This document shows positions 8,571-18,136 of a DNA stretch of 64,000 nt, one piece after another (position 1 is the first letter of the stretch; each line of letters opens with the position of its first letter). A program made the translations under genes and the position numbers. This DNA comes from Hyphomicrobium sp. (lineage in GTDB: Bacteria; Pseudomonadota; Alphaproteobacteria; Rhizobiales; Hyphomicrobiaceae): positions 124,001 to 188,000 of the forward strand of contig JAEUME010000003.1 in assembly GCA_016793445.1 (NCBI GenBank), given 5' to 3'. The notes under the pieces are model-generated. The model did not search any database and was not told where the DNA came from. It was given only the letters and a program-made list of their open reading frames with translations.

Positions 8571-9989
8571 ATGATTGCTCCCGCGCTCCGACCTTTCCTG
8601 GCAACCCTTCTCCTGGCGCTCCTTTCCATGCTTGTAATCAAAACCGACGCCTTCGCTGAAACCTCGCAAACGCGGGCCACGGGCTTCACGCTCGCCAACG
8701 GGATGCAGGTTGTGGTCATTCCCGATCGTCGCGCGCCCGTCGTGACGCACATGGTCTGGTACCGTGTCGGCGCCGCCGATGAGGAGCGCGGTGTATCGGG
8801 CATCGCCCACTTCCTCGAGCACTTGATGTTCAAGTCGACAGAGAAGTTTCCTGCGGCCGAGTTCTCCAAGGTCGTGGGCAGGCTCGGCGGCCAGGACAAT
8901 GCGTTCACCGGCCACGACGCCACGAGTTATTTCCAACGCATCTCCAAGGATCGCCTCAAGACGATGATGGAGATGGAGGCGGAGCGCATGGTGAACTTGC
9001 GCCTCGACGAGAAGGAAGTGCTGACTGAGCGGGATGTCATTCTGGAAGAGCGCCGCTCTAGAATCGAGAACAATCCGGCCGCACTGCTCGATGAGCAGAT
9101 GAATGCCGCACTCTACCTCAACCATCCCTACGGCGTGCCCGTCATTGGCTGGTATCACGAGATGGCGAAGCTTTCGCCAAAGAATGCGTCGGATTTCTAC
9201 AAGCACTACTACGCGCCCAACAATGCGATCCTGATCGTTGCGGGCGACGTGACGGCCGACGAGGTCAAGAAGCTGGCGGAGGAGACCTACGGCAAGCTGC
9301 CCGCCAATCCGGCCGTGTCCTCCCAGCGTGTGCGCCCCTCCGAGCCGCCGCAGATCGTGGCGCGCCGCCTGGAATTGAAGGATCCGCGCGCGGGCAACTT
9401 CTCCTTCCATCGCTACTACCTCACTCCGAGCTACAATACGGCCGAGCCCGGCGAGGCTGAAGCCCTCGACATCTTGATGAAGATCGTCGGCGATGGCGCG
9501 ACCAGCCGCCTGTACAAGAAGCTCGTTGTGGAGAACAAGGTTGCCTCCAGCACGTCTGGCGATTACTCCGGACACGGGCTCGACAGCGGCCAGATTTCCA
9601 TTTTTGCGGTTGCCGCCGATGGCGTACCGCTGCCCAAGATCGAAGCGATGGCAGACGACGTGCTGGCAGACGTCGCCAAAACCGGCGTCACGCCGCAGGA
9701 GCTGCAGCGCGCCAAGAACGCCTTCATCGCCGAGTACGTCTACCAAAGCGACAACCAGGCCATTCTGGCCCGCGCGTACGGCTGGGCGCTCGTTGTCGGG
9801 CGCACCATCGAGGATGTCGAAAGCTGGCCGAGCCGCATCGCCAAGGTCAGCGCGGACGACGTCAAGAAGGTGGCCGCCAAATATCTCGACATCCGGCAAT
9901 CCGTCACCGGCTACATGACCCCGGAAAAAAGCGAGGTCGCGCAGTCTTCCGGTGCTGCGCCGGCACCCGCCAACGACATGGTGAGGTAA
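8571..9989 (+). CDS. M16 family zinc metallopeptidase, catalytic subunit
   Basis: 472 residues from the ATG at 8571 (MIAPALRPFLATLLLALL), preceded by CAGGGACACCGC; a longer frame from 8529 lacks support and would spoil the signal peptide, which ends near ALA/FAETSQ. The inverted zinc motif HFLEH is at residues 80-84, followed by the downstream glutamate region EERRSRIENNPAALLDEQ. It is probably a periplasmic peptidase working as a heterodimer with the next gene, as in PqqL/Y4wA-type pairs. The gap 8269-8570 before it carries no gene that I can support. Confidence 0.9.
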   Translation: MIAPALRPFLATLLLALLSMLVIKTDAFAETSQTRATGFTLANGMQVVVIPDRRAPVVTHMVWYRVGAADEERGVSGIAHFLEHLMFKSTEKFPAAEFSKVVGRLGGQDNAFTGHDATSYFQRISKDRLKTMMEMEAERMVNLRLDEKEVLTERDVILEERRSRIENNPAALLDEQMNAALYLNHPYGVPVIGWYHEMAKLSPKNASDFYKHYYAPNNAILIVAGDVTADEVKKLAEETYGKLPANPAVSSQRVRPSEPPQIVARRLELKDPRAGNFSFHRYYLTPSYNTAEPGEAEALDILMKIVGDGATSRLYKKLVVENKVASSTSGDYSGHGLDSGQISIFAVAADGVPLPKIEAMADDVLADVAKTGVTPQELQRAKNAFIAEYVYQSDNQAILARAYGWALVVGRTIEDVESWPSRIAKVSADDVKKVAAKYLDIRQSVTGYMTPEKSEVAQSSGAAPAPANDMVR

Positions 9990-9994
9990 GCCAT

Positions 9995-11392
9995 ATGACG
10001 AATTTCTTCGTTGCGCGCGCCAGCCTGCTGGTAAGCGGTTGGCGCAGAGGGGCTGCCGCCCTTGTCAGTATCATTCTCATCCAAGCATCAGGGACGTCAC
10101 CGGCCAGCGCCATGAATATTCAGACGATCAAGAGCCCTGGCGGCATCGAGGCGTGGCTTGTGGAGGAGCACTCGGTGCCGCTCATGGCGCTGCGGTTTTC
10201 CTTCGAGGGCGGCTCGAGTCAGGACGTGCCCGGCAAGGAAGGCACCGCCAACTTCATCTCGGCGATGATGGACGAGGGCGCGGGCGATATAAAATCCTCC
10301 GACTTCCAGGAGAGCATGGAAGAAATCGCCATGCGCATGAGCTGGAGCGATAGCAAGGACAACCTCTACGGCAGCCTGGAGACGCTGACGCAGAACCGCG
10401 ACAAGGCGGTCGCCCTGCTGAAGCTGGCCGTGACCAAGCCGCGTTTCGACCCTGATGCCGTGGATCGCATCCGCGGCCAGCTCATCGCCAATTTGATGTA
10501 CGCGGAAAAGGACCCCGACAAGGTCGCGGGCAAGGCATGGTTTGCCACCGCTTTCCAGGGCCACCCCTACGGAAGTTCGTCCGACGGTACCCCGCAAACC
10601 ATCGCTGCGATGACGTCCGGGGATCTGCACGCCTATCACAAGCGTCTGTTCGCCAAGGACAACTTGAAGATCGTCGCTGTGGGCGACATCAATGCGACTG
10701 AACTCGGCAAGCTGCTGGATGAGGTTTTCGGGGAACTGCCTGACAAGGCGCAGCTTAATCCCGTGCCCCAGACCGGCGTCGTCAATGGCGGCTCTCAGAC
10801 GATCATCGATATGAACGTGCCGCAGTCGGTCGCGGTGTTCGGGCTCCCTGCCATGGCGCGCAAGGACCCCGACTTCATGGCCGCCTTCGTGATCAACCAC
10901 ATCCTGGGCGGTGGCGGCTTCTCCGCCAAGCTCATGGAGGAGGTCCGCGAGAAGCGCGGGCTTGCCTATTCGGTCTACAGTTACCTGCAGCCCTTCCAAC
11001 ACTCCTCGGTCATGACCGGCAGCGTGGCGACCAAGAATGACGGCATGGCCGAAAGCCTTGACATCATTCGCACCGAATTGCGCAAGATGGCCGAGAACGG
11101 CCCGGACCCGAAAGATCTCGATGCGGCTAAGAGCTACCTCATCGGCTCTTATCCCTTGCGTTTCGACACGAATGCCAAGATCGCAAGCCAGCTTCTTGGC
11201 CTGATGGAGGAGGGCTTCGGCCCCGACTATGTCGATAACCGCAATAAGCTGGTCGCGGCGGTCACGATTGAAGACGCCAAGCGCGTCGCCAAGCGTCTGC
11301 TCGAGACCGACAAGCTCATCGTGACGATCGTCGGCAAGCCGGCCAACGTGAAAGCGATCGGCGCCGTTGCCCTGACCCCGCCGCGCGGCTGA
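9995..11392 (+). CDS. M16 family peptidase-like, non-catalytic partner subunit
   Basis: 465 residues with an N-terminal signal-like segment (LVSGWRRGAAALVSIILIQ). The peptidase M16 fold is recognisable, including the C-terminal domain stretch GGGGFSAKLMEEVREKRGL, but the zinc motif HxxEH is replaced by SAMMDEGAGD, so this is the inactive half of a two-gene M16 pair. It starts 5 bases after the catalytic subunit stops, so the two are surely co-transcribed and probably form one clamshell protease. A strong hairpin terminator follows at 11420-11450. Confidence 0.88.
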   Translation: MTNFFVARASLLVSGWRRGAAALVSIILIQASGTSPASAMNIQTIKSPGGIEAWLVEEHSVPLMALRFSFEGGSSQDVPGKEGTANFISAMMDEGAGDIKSSDFQESMEEIAMRMSWSDSKDNLYGSLETLTQNRDKAVALLKLAVTKPRFDPDAVDRIRGQLIANLMYAEKDPDKVAGKAWFATAFQGHPYGSSSDGTPQTIAAMTSGDLHAYHKRLFAKDNLKIVAVGDINATELGKLLDEVFGELPDKAQLNPVPQTGVVNGGSQTIIDMNVPQSVAVFGLPAMARKDPDFMAAFVINHILGGGGFSAKLMEEVREKRGLAYSVYSYLQPFQHSSVMTGSVATKNDGMAESLDIIRTELRKMAENGPDPKDLDAAKSYLIGSYPLRFDTNAKIASQLLGLMEEGFGPDYVDNRNKLVAAVTIEDAKRVAKRLLETDKLIVTIVGKPANVKAIGAVALTPPRG

Positions 11393-11419
11393 GCGCTCTC
11401 GCGACCACAGATTTTGGCT

Positions 11420-11450
11420 AAAAGCGGCGGCCATTGGTCCGCCGCTTTTT
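11420..11450 (+). terminator. Rho-independent terminator after the M16 pair
   Basis: AAAAGCGGCGG (11420-11430) pairs with CCGCCGCTTTT (11439-11449), loop of 8, ending in TTTTT. Confidence 0.85.
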
Positions 11451-11621
11451 ATATGCCCAGAGTGACCGGCCGCACGCGCACCCGATAAGCTTAATCTCTC
11501 CGCCAGCGACAGCATGACCGGCTCGGAGCAGCCGGAGGCGGGCTGGGGGCCATGGGAGCGCCACGAAGTCTATGCTAAGCCTCCGCCCGCAACCTTGAGA
11601 GTTCGAGATCTGGGGAGAGGC

Positions 11622-12968
11622 ATGGCCGTCGCACGTCCCGCATACTACCGCCAATCTGTCGCTGGCTGCATGGAGGAGGCCATCGGCGGCTACGGCCTCA
11701 GCGATCGCAGCCTCAACGCTTATCTCGACAGGCTCACGCCGCATCTGGACACGTTACGTGCCGATTACGCGAACGCAACCTTGCCGCTGCTGCGCATCGC
11801 CCAGGACCGCGACGACCTGACGGCCGCGCGCGCGGCGCTCGATAAGCTGTCGCATGGCGCGGGCATGATCGTGTTCTTCGGCACGGGCGGCTCCAGCCTG
11901 GGCGGGCAGACACTGGCGCAGCTTGCCGGTTGGAGCATTCCGGGTGGAGCGCCCCCCGCGCAGCGAACCCGGCCGCGCACACGCTTCTACGACAATCTCG
12001 ATCCGTTTACGCTCGCCGATGGGTTGGGCGCTCTCGATCTGGCGAAGACGCGCTTCATCGTGACCTCGAAGTCCGGCGGTACGGCGGAAACGCTGGCCCA
12101 GGTGATCGTTGCAATATCGGCGGTCAAGGACGCGGGTCTTGAAGATCAGATCCCCAACCTGTTTCTCGGCATCACCGAACCCGGCAAGCCTGGGAAGGCC
12201 AACGGCCTGCGTGAGCTGTTCTCCTCGCTTGGCGTTCCAATGCTGGACCATCATACCGGCATCGGCGGACGCTTCTCCTGTCTCACCAACGTCGGCTTGA
12301 TGCCCGCAATGGCTCGCGGTCTCGATCCCGTCGCAGTGCGCGAGGGGGCCGATAGCGTCGTGCAGACGATGCTGATGGCGGCCTCTCCGGCGGACTTCGC
12401 GCCCGCGCTTGGCGCGGCAACCGCTGTCGCCCTGTCGAAAGAGCGCGGCATCCGCACGCTCGTCATGATGCCTTACAATGACCGCCTCAGCCGCCTGTCG
12501 GCGTGGTTTGTGCAGCTGTGGGCCGAGAGCCTCGGCAAGAACGGCGAGGGGACCAGCCCCATTGCCGCGCTGGGTCCGCTCGATCAGCACAGCCAGCTTC
12601 AGCTCTACATGGATGGTCCGCGCGAGCATTATCTCACCGTGTTGCGGGTAGCCTGCGCCGGAAAGGGCGGGCGAATCGATCCCGGCCTCGCCAGGCGCGC
12701 GGGGGCGGATTTCATGGCCGGGCGGACCGTGGGCGACGTAGTGGCCGCCCAGTCGCGGGCCGTTCCTGAGGCCTTGGCGCAGGCGGGACGTCCGGTGAGG
12801 ACCTTCGATGTGGACAGGCTCGACGAAAAGACGCTCGGTTCGCTCCTGATGCATTTTATGATCGAGACGATTCTCGCCGGCCGCCTTCTGGGGCTTGATC
12901 CTTTCGATCAGCCCGCCGTCGAGTTGGCCAAGATCCTGACCAGGGAGCGGCTGAAGGCGGGGGCATGA
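11622..12968 (+). CDS. pgi: Glucose-6-phosphate isomerase
   Basis: Interconverts glucose 6-phosphate and fructose 6-phosphate in the cytosol. The SIS-fold phosphosugar motifs are present: FFGTGGSSLGGQT, FIVTSKSGGTAET (phosphate loop), the signature GIGGRFSCLTNVG, and SLGKNGEGTSPIAALG followed by DQHSQLQLYMDGP with the conserved His. I place the start at the ATG at 11622 (MAVARPAYYRQ), which has GGGGAGAGG just upstream, giving 448 residues; a frame open from 11514 adds 36 residues without family resemblance. It is shorter than the roughly 550-residue E. coli enzyme, as in the compact bacterial subgroup. A GC-rich hairpin separates it from mutL. Confidence 0.88.
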   Translation: MAVARPAYYRQSVAGCMEEAIGGYGLSDRSLNAYLDRLTPHLDTLRADYANATLPLLRIAQDRDDLTAARAALDKLSHGAGMIVFFGTGGSSLGGQTLAQLAGWSIPGGAPPAQRTRPRTRFYDNLDPFTLADGLGALDLAKTRFIVTSKSGGTAETLAQVIVAISAVKDAGLEDQIPNLFLGITEPGKPGKANGLRELFSSLGVPMLDHHTGIGGRFSCLTNVGLMPAMARGLDPVAVREGADSVVQTMLMAASPADFAPALGAATAVALSKERGIRTLVMMPYNDRLSRLSAWFVQLWAESLGKNGEGTSPIAALGPLDQHSQLQLYMDGPREHYLTVLRVACAGKGGRIDPGLARRAGADFMAGRTVGDVVAAQSRAVPEALAQAGRPVRTFDVDRLDEKTLGSLLMHFMIETILAGRLLGLDPFDQPAVELAKILTRERLKAGA

Positions 12969-12974
12969 CCAATG

Positions 12975-12999
12975 CGCAGCGCCGCTCTGCGGCGCTGCG
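12975..12999 (+). other. Strong hairpin between pgi and mutL
   Basis: CGCAGCGCCG (12975-12984) and CGGCGCTGCG (12990-12999) are perfect inverted repeats, loop CTCTG. There is no T-run, so it is not a canonical terminator; it sits 18 bases before the mutL start and could affect mRNA processing or translation. Confidence 0.5.
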
Positions 13000-13017
13000 A
13001 GAAGTGGAGAGGAACCC

Positions 13018-14937
13018 TTGGGCATTCGCCAGCTCTCGGCTGAAACGATCAACCGCATCGCCGCAGGCGAGGTGGTCGAACGTCCTGCGAGCGCGGTCAA
13101 GGAACTCGTAGAGAACGCCATCGATGCGGGCGCGCGTCAGATCGAGATCGTGTGCTCTGGCGGTGGGATGTCGCTGATCCGCGTCACCGACGATGGCTGC
13201 GGCATGGACGCGAGCGATCTGATGTTGTGCGTGGAGCGGCACGCCACGTCCAAGCTGTCGGAGGAAGACCTTTTCGACATAAGGAGTCTGGGATTTCGCG
13301 GCGAGGCGCTGCCTTCCATCGGCTCGATCGCGCGGCTGGAGGTGAAGTCCAAGCCGCACGGCGCGCGCGACGGGCTCGGCATCACGATCGAGCGCGGACG
13401 CAAGGGTGCGATTCAACCCGCCGCGCTCAACGCGGGCACCGTGGTCGAGGTGCGGGATCTGTTTTCCGCCACGCCCGTGCGGCTCAAGTTTATGAAGTCC
13501 GAGCGCGCCGAGAACATGGCCATCGCCGAGGCCGTGCGCCGGCTTGCCATGGCTCATCCCCAGATCGGCTTCACGCTGCAAACGGGGGAGCGCGCACCGC
13601 TGGTCTTGCCGAAAGGGAGCGCAACGCCAGAAAGTTTGCTTGAGCGCCTTGGCCGCATTATGGGCGCGGAGTTCATGGCGGATGCGCTTGAGATTTCCGG
13701 TGGCGGCACGGGCGCAAGTGGCCCCATGCGCGTGTTCGGATTCGCAGGACTGCCCACCCTCCACCGCCAGGATGGCACACAGCAGTATCTGTTCGTCAAC
13801 GGCCGCCCTGTGAAGGACCGCCTGCTGATCGGCGCGGTGAAAGGGGCGTATGGCGATCTTATTCCCAAGGGACGCTCGCCTTATCTGGCGTTATTCCTGG
13901 ATGTTGCGCCAAGCGATCTCGACGTGAACGTGCATCCGGCCAAGGCTGAGGTACGCTTTCGCGATCCCGGCCGGGTGCGCGGGCTGATCGTCGGCGCGTT
14001 GCGACAGGCGCTCGAATCTGCCGGACATCGCGCGTCGGCGCAGGGAGGCGTGCTGACCTTGGAGAGTTTCACGCCCGGAGATCTCGCCAGTTCCTCGGCC
14101 GGCGCGCGCGTTCACGATCTTGGCGCTCATGACATGAGTCCACATGATATGGGTGCTCCGTCTTGGCGGGGAGAGGTCGCGCCGTTTCAGTCTGCAGATC
14201 CCAGCCGGTTCCAGCAGCAGGCGCCGAGCGGTTCGCTACACCGCGCAAGACCGGCGGGGCAGTTCGGGGAAACGAGGCAAGCGCCCTTCGCGCCGCTCGT
14301 GATCCCAAGTGCGGACGCGCGCGGGGCCGACCTGCCGCTGCGCGAGGATCTTCTCGAAAGGCCGCTTGGCGCGGCGCGCGCCCAGGTGCACGAGAACTAC
14401 ATCGTCGCCCAGACGCGCGACGGGCTTGTCATCGTCGACCAGCATGCCGCGCACGAACGTCTCGTCTATGAGCGGCTGAAGAAGGCACTCGCCCACGGCG
14501 GCGTCGCACGGCAGGGCCTGCTCATCCCGGCCATCGTCAATCTCGACGAGGACGAGGCTGCCGGGCTCATCGAGAAAGCCGAAGAGCTATCGGAGCTCGG
14601 TCTCGTGGTCGAAGGCTTCGGACCTGGGGCTGTCGCCGTGCGTGAGACGCCCGCTCTGCTCGGGGACACCGACGTCGAAGGCCTGGTGAAGGATCTTGCC
14701 GCCGAGATCGCCTCCGAGGGCACCGCGCGTCACCTGAAGGACCGGCTGGAGGCCATCGCATCGCGCATGGCGTGTCATGGCAGCGTGCGTTCCGGCCGCC
14801 GCTTGACTGGAGAAGAAATGAACGCGCTTCTGCGCCAGATGGAGGCAACGCCCTACTCGGGTCAATGCAATCATGGCCGCCCGACCTACGTGTCGTTGAA
14901 GCTCAGCGATATCGAACGGCTGTTCGGCCGGCGCTGA
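13018..14937 (+). CDS. mutL: DNA mismatch repair protein MutL with endonuclease motif
   Basis: 639 residues from a TTG start at 13018, preceded by GAGAGGAACCC; no upstream ATG fits, and conservation begins at once (IRQLSAETINRIAAGEVVER). The N-terminal GHKL ATPase shows ELVENAIDAG, DDGCGMDASD and GFRGEALPSIGSI. A long, poorly conserved linker (about residues 345-450) contains short Asp/His-rich repeats (HDLGAHDMSPHDMG). The C-terminal domain carries DQHAAHERLVYE, starting at residue 474, which fits the DQHA(X)2E(X)4E metal-binding endonuclease motif of MutL proteins from bacteria without MutH. So this MutL is expected to nick DNA itself. Confidence 0.95.
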   Translation: MGIRQLSAETINRIAAGEVVERPASAVKELVENAIDAGARQIEIVCSGGGMSLIRVTDDGCGMDASDLMLCVERHATSKLSEEDLFDIRSLGFRGEALPSIGSIARLEVKSKPHGARDGLGITIERGRKGAIQPAALNAGTVVEVRDLFSATPVRLKFMKSERAENMAIAEAVRRLAMAHPQIGFTLQTGERAPLVLPKGSATPESLLERLGRIMGAEFMADALEISGGGTGASGPMRVFGFAGLPTLHRQDGTQQYLFVNGRPVKDRLLIGAVKGAYGDLIPKGRSPYLALFLDVAPSDLDVNVHPAKAEVRFRDPGRVRGLIVGALRQALESAGHRASAQGGVLTLESFTPGDLASSSAGARVHDLGAHDMSPHDMGAPSWRGEVAPFQSADPSRFQQQAPSGSLHRARPAGQFGETRQAPFAPLVIPSADARGADLPLREDLLERPLGAARAQVHENYIVAQTRDGLVIVDQHAAHERLVYERLKKALAHGGVARQGLLIPAIVNLDEDEAAGLIEKAEELSELGLVVEGFGPGAVAVRETPALLGDTDVEGLVKDLAAEIASEGTARHLKDRLEAIASRMACHGSVRSGRRLTGEEMNALLRQMEATPYSGQCNHGRPTYVSLKLSDIERLFGRR

Positions 14938-14967
14938 GCGGTTGGCACGCGCGCAGGGAGAGATAGG

Positions 14968-16494
14968 ATGGCCAATCCGCTTTTTGATGCGCTGCTGGCG
15001 CCGCATACCGGCAAGCAGGACACTTTTCTCATCGCCGCGGACGGCACGCAGACCTCTTACGACGGCTTCCTGAAAGACATCGCGCGCATGGCGCACGCGC
15101 TCGTCGCGTGTGGCGTCAAGCCCGGATCGCGCGTCGCGGTGCAGGTTGAGAAATCGCACGCCGCGCTGGCGCTCTATGGCGCGTGTCTTCAGGCGGGGGC
15201 GGTGTTCTTGCCGCTCAACACAGCCTACACCAGCGCCGAGGTCGCCTATTTCGTGGCGGATGCGGAGCCCGCGCTCGTCGTGAGTGATCCTTCGGCCCGC
15301 GATACCCTCGCATCGTGCGCGAAGGCGCATCATGCGCGTTTGGAGTGCCTGGACCGCGACGGCAAAGGCTCGCTCGCCGATCTGGCGGAGCGGATGTCCG
15401 ATACGTTCCAGGCCATCCCTCGCGAGATCGATGACACGGCTGCAATTCTCTACACGTCCGGGACCACGGGGCGGTCCAAGGGCGCCGTTCTCTCGCACGG
15501 CAATCTGCTGTCGAATGCTCTTGCGCTGCGCGATATCTGGCGTTTCACAAGCGCGGACCGGCTGTTGCATGCGCTGCCGATCTTTCATGTCCATGGGCTC
15601 TTCGTTGCGACCAACGTGATGCTCACCGCGGGTGGATCGATGATCTTCCTGCCGCGCTTCGATGTGGGGCAGGTGATCTCTCTGTTGCCGTCGGCGACCG
15701 CGATGATGGGCGTCCCTACTTTCTATACGCGCCTGCTGGGATCTGAAGCGTTCACGCGGGAGTGTGCGAGCACGATCCGCCTGTTCGTCTCGGGGAGCGC
15801 GCCGCTATTGCCCGCGACATTTGCCGAGTTCGAAGCGCGCACAGGCCAGCGCATTCTCGAACGCTACGGGATGACTGAAACCGGTATGATTACCTCCAAC
15901 CCTTATGAGGGCGAGCGGCGTGCGGGCGCGGTTGGCTTCCCGCTGCCAGGCGTTTCTGTGCGCATCGGCGATCCGCAAACAGGCGCGATATTACCCAGGG
16001 GGAAAACGGGCGTCATCGAGGTCTCGGGCCCTAATGTATTTTCCGGCTACTGGCGGCGTCCCGATTTGCGCGACAGCGAGTTTCGTGCCGACGGCTATTT
16101 CATCACCGGCGATCTCGGCCTGATCGATGCGGACGGTTATGTGTTCATCGTGGGCCGGGCGAAGGATCTCATCATATCGGGCGGGCTCAACGTGTATCCC
16201 AAGGAAGTCGAGACGCTGATCGACGGCCTCGAAGGCGTCGTCGAGTCGGCCGTCTTCGGAGTGCCGCATCCAGATTTTGGCGAGGCCGTGATGGCGGCAG
16301 TTGTCGTTGCCCCGGGCTCAGACATGAACGCTGAAAGGATCAAGGTCGTCCTTGCGGGCCAGCTTGCGAGTTTCAAGCTGCCCAAGGCGATCGCCGTGGT
16401 GGAAGAGTTGCCGCGCAACACGATGGGCAAGGTGCAAAAGAACGCCTTGCGCGAGATCTACAAGGACGCCTTCCAAGGCCCTGCGAACAATTAA
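14968..16494 (+). CDS. matB: Malonyl-CoA synthetase MatB
   Basis: 508 residues. Ligates malonate (sometimes methylmalonate) to CoA with ATP. It is an AMP-forming ligase with the P-loop YTSGTTGRSKGAVLSH, ERYGMTETGMITSNPYEG and GYFITGDLG...IVGRAKDLIISGG. Extended stretches (IFHVHGLFVATNV, MMGVPTFYTRLL, RLFVSGSAPLLPATF) match malonyl-CoA synthetases such as that of Rhodopseudomonas better than general acyl-CoA ligases. The start ATG at 14968 has AGGGAGAGATAGG before it. It follows mutL by 30 bases. No malonate transporter or decarboxylase is nearby, so its source of malonate is not shown. Confidence 0.85.
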   Translation: MANPLFDALLAPHTGKQDTFLIAADGTQTSYDGFLKDIARMAHALVACGVKPGSRVAVQVEKSHAALALYGACLQAGAVFLPLNTAYTSAEVAYFVADAEPALVVSDPSARDTLASCAKAHHARLECLDRDGKGSLADLAERMSDTFQAIPREIDDTAAILYTSGTTGRSKGAVLSHGNLLSNALALRDIWRFTSADRLLHALPIFHVHGLFVATNVMLTAGGSMIFLPRFDVGQVISLLPSATAMMGVPTFYTRLLGSEAFTRECASTIRLFVSGSAPLLPATFAEFEARTGQRILERYGMTETGMITSNPYEGERRAGAVGFPLPGVSVRIGDPQTGAILPRGKTGVIEVSGPNVFSGYWRRPDLRDSEFRADGYFITGDLGLIDADGYVFIVGRAKDLIISGGLNVYPKEVETLIDGLEGVVESAVFGVPHPDFGEAVMAAVVVAPGSDMNAERIKVVLAGQLASFKLPKAIAVVEELPRNTMGKVQKNALREIYKDAFQGPANN

Positions 16495-16524
16495 AAAACC
16501 GGGGCAGGTATCTCCCGCTCCGGT
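16493..16524 (-). terminator. Terminator of the HicA-like gene
   Basis: Read on the minus strand, ACCGGAGC (16524-16517) pairs with GCCCCGGT (16505-16498) with one G-U, followed by TTTTTT. It also overlaps the matB 3' end and may act in both directions. Confidence 0.7.
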
Positions 16525-16560
16525 CGTTTGTCGATGTCGAGGGCCGATGCGCCGCCTGTG

Positions 16561-16824
16561 TCAGGCCGGATACTGCTCCGGGTTGACGCCCGCCGTTTCC
16601 AGGAACTTGCGGATCTGGACCACTTCTTCCTTAGGCAGGGAGTGATTGACGTGGGTGAGCGCAACGGTGTGTCCGTTGAGCGTGACGCCGATGCGGTTGC
16701 CGTGCTTGTTCTCGATCTCAGCCCCCAGCTCCTTAAGGACATGCTCGACTTCCTTGAAGTCGATGTTGGAGCTGATCGGATGCGCGAACAGCTGGGCGAG
16801 CACCTTGCGATGTTTATGGTTCAT
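16561..16824 (-). CDS. HicA-like small protein (orphan)
   Basis: 87 residues. It has the look of the HicA/YcfA double-stranded-RNA-binding-like fold: NIDFKEVEHVLKELGAEIE, a beta strand GNRIGVTLNGHTVAL, then HVNHSLPKEEVVQIRKFLE. In toxin-antitoxin systems HicA is an mRNA interferase paired with the antitoxin HicB, but no HicB frame lies next to it; free-standing relatives are common in alphaproteobacteria and need not be toxins. The ATG at 16824 follows CGAGGACCCA, and it has its own terminator, so it is a separate transcription unit. The flanking gap 16825-17107 shows nothing else. Confidence 0.65.
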   Translation of the reverse strand: MNHKHRKVLAQLFAHPISSNIDFKEVEHVLKELGAEIENKHGNRIGVTLNGHTVALTHVNHSLPKEEVVQIRKFLETAGVNPEQYPA

Positions 16825-17107
16825 TGGGTCCTCGTTTGATGATCCTTGTCAGAAACATTGGCAGCCGCCAGACGGGAAGTGATTGCGCTGGATCAAACGG
16901 CGGAGCGTCGTTTTTTCGCAATCCATTCTAGCAATTTCGGGGCTTGGCGACGCTGTCATCCCTTGTATCGCTTGCTCGCGCGCAGCGACCGTCAGCGCAT
17001 AAGCGAAGCAACCGCGCAACCGGCCGGCTCGACAAAAACCAAGCCGATTGCGTCACCAATGAATCGACCACGCGATGGGCCGACTCGGGTCAGGTTGCGC
17101 GCAACAA

Positions 17108-17599
17108 TCAATGCCCTTCGGCTTCGTTTCCGCTCTCGGCATTGAGCTGGCCATAATTCTCCAGACCAATACGCCCCAGCAGATCCAGCTGCGTCTCAAG
17201 GAAGTCGATGTGGCCTTCCTCGTCCTTCAGCAATTCCTCGAACAGCTGCATTGTGACGTAGTCGCCGACCTCGCGGCAGATTTCGCGGGATTTGGCATAA
17301 TATTCGCGGGCAATCTGTTCGCCCTTGAGATCGCATTCGAGAACTTCCTTCAGGTTCTCGCCGATCATGAGCGGGGCGACTTGCTGCAGGTTCGGATGGC
17401 CTTCGAGGAAGAGGATGCGGTCGACGAGTTTGTCGGCATGCTGCATCTCCTCGATGGATTCCGCGCGCTCTTTCTTGGCCAGCTTGCCGTATCCCCAGTT
17501 GGCCAGCGTGCGATAATGCAGCCAATATTGGTTGATGGCGCCAAGCTCAAGCTTGAGGGCTTCGTTGAGGCGATCGATAACTTTCTTATTGCCCTTCAT
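17108..17599 (-). CDS. bfr: Bacterioferritin
   Basis: 163 residues; stores iron as ferric mineral in a 24-subunit, haem-containing shell. All ferroxidase ligands are in their standard places: E18, E51, H54, E94, E127 and H130, and the haem-ligating Met52 is present (EEMQHADK), so this is a functional Bfr rather than a ferritin. The ATG at 17599 follows a GGAGTGACCC ribosome site. It is 92 bases downstream of the Bfd-like ferredoxin gene on the same strand, a typical store-and-release pair. Confidence 0.96.
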   Translation of the reverse strand: MKGNKKVIDRLNEALKLELGAINQYWLHYRTLANWGYGKLAKKERAESIEEMQHADKLVDRILFLEGHPNLQQVAPLMIGENLKEVLECDLKGEQIAREYYAKSREICREVGDYVTMQLFEELLKDEEGHIDFLETQLDLLGRIGLENYGQLNAESGNEAEGH

Positions 17600-17691
17600 G
17601 GGTCACTCCGGCGGCTTGAATGATACTTGCCAGCCGAGTGTATGGCATCGCACGGGTGAGCGCCATATGACGTGCGTCAGGCATGCGCTGA

Positions 17692-18012
17692 TCAGACCGC
17701 GTGTGCGACTGCGTCATAGTCGCCGTAGTTAACCCGCTCACGACGGTCCCGCCGGCTCTGCAGGATGGCAAGCTTGCGGCGCGCCTCAGCCAGAGAGTAC
17801 GGGCACACGCGGGTGTCGTGCTCGAGACGATCCATGGAATTATAAATCACGCTGACCGTCAGCGGCGCGCAGCGGCAGCAATTCATGCGTTTCTGAAGAT
17901 GACGAAACACGATGCCCGGAGTCGGCAATAGCGCACGCGGTGCGCTCATTATCTCACAGACGGCACGGTCTATGTCGCGATCCGTGATGACCGCGCAAGA
18001 ACAGACGATCAC
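17692..18012 (-). CDS. bfd: Bacterioferritin-associated ferredoxin-like (2Fe-2S) protein
   Basis: 106 residues. The N-terminus MIVCSCAVITDRDIDRAV and the second pair in RMNCCRCAP give the C-x-C and C-C-x-C spacing of the [2Fe-2S] BFD domain, which donates electrons to bacterioferritin to mobilise iron. The C-terminal 35 residues (SLAEARRKLAILQSRRDRRE) form a basic helix not found in the 64-residue E. coli Bfd. It is upstream of bfr in one operon. The gap 18013-18185 before it is AT-rich and contains an Irr/ICE-type palindrome (18137-18153), so iron control is likely. Confidence 0.8.
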   Translation of the reverse strand: MIVCSCAVITDRDIDRAVCEIMSAPRALLPTPGIVFRHLQKRMNCCRCAPLTVSVIYNSMDRLEHDTRVCPYSLAEARRKLAILQSRRDRRERVNYGDYDAVAHAV

Positions 18013-18136
18013 TTGCCTTCTCCAATGGTTCAGGGTTCAAGGCCCCGGTATCGGAATGTGACGTTAATTAGTAAGGAAACCTTGACGGCCGTCAAGACAG
18101 ACCTTCGTGAGTGCGACCGAAGGTCTACCCTCATAA

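Noticed and set aside
10097..11515. 472-residue minus-strand frame across the second M16 gene
   Set aside because: The plus strand encodes a well-supported peptidase-like subunit; the antisense frame has no motifs.
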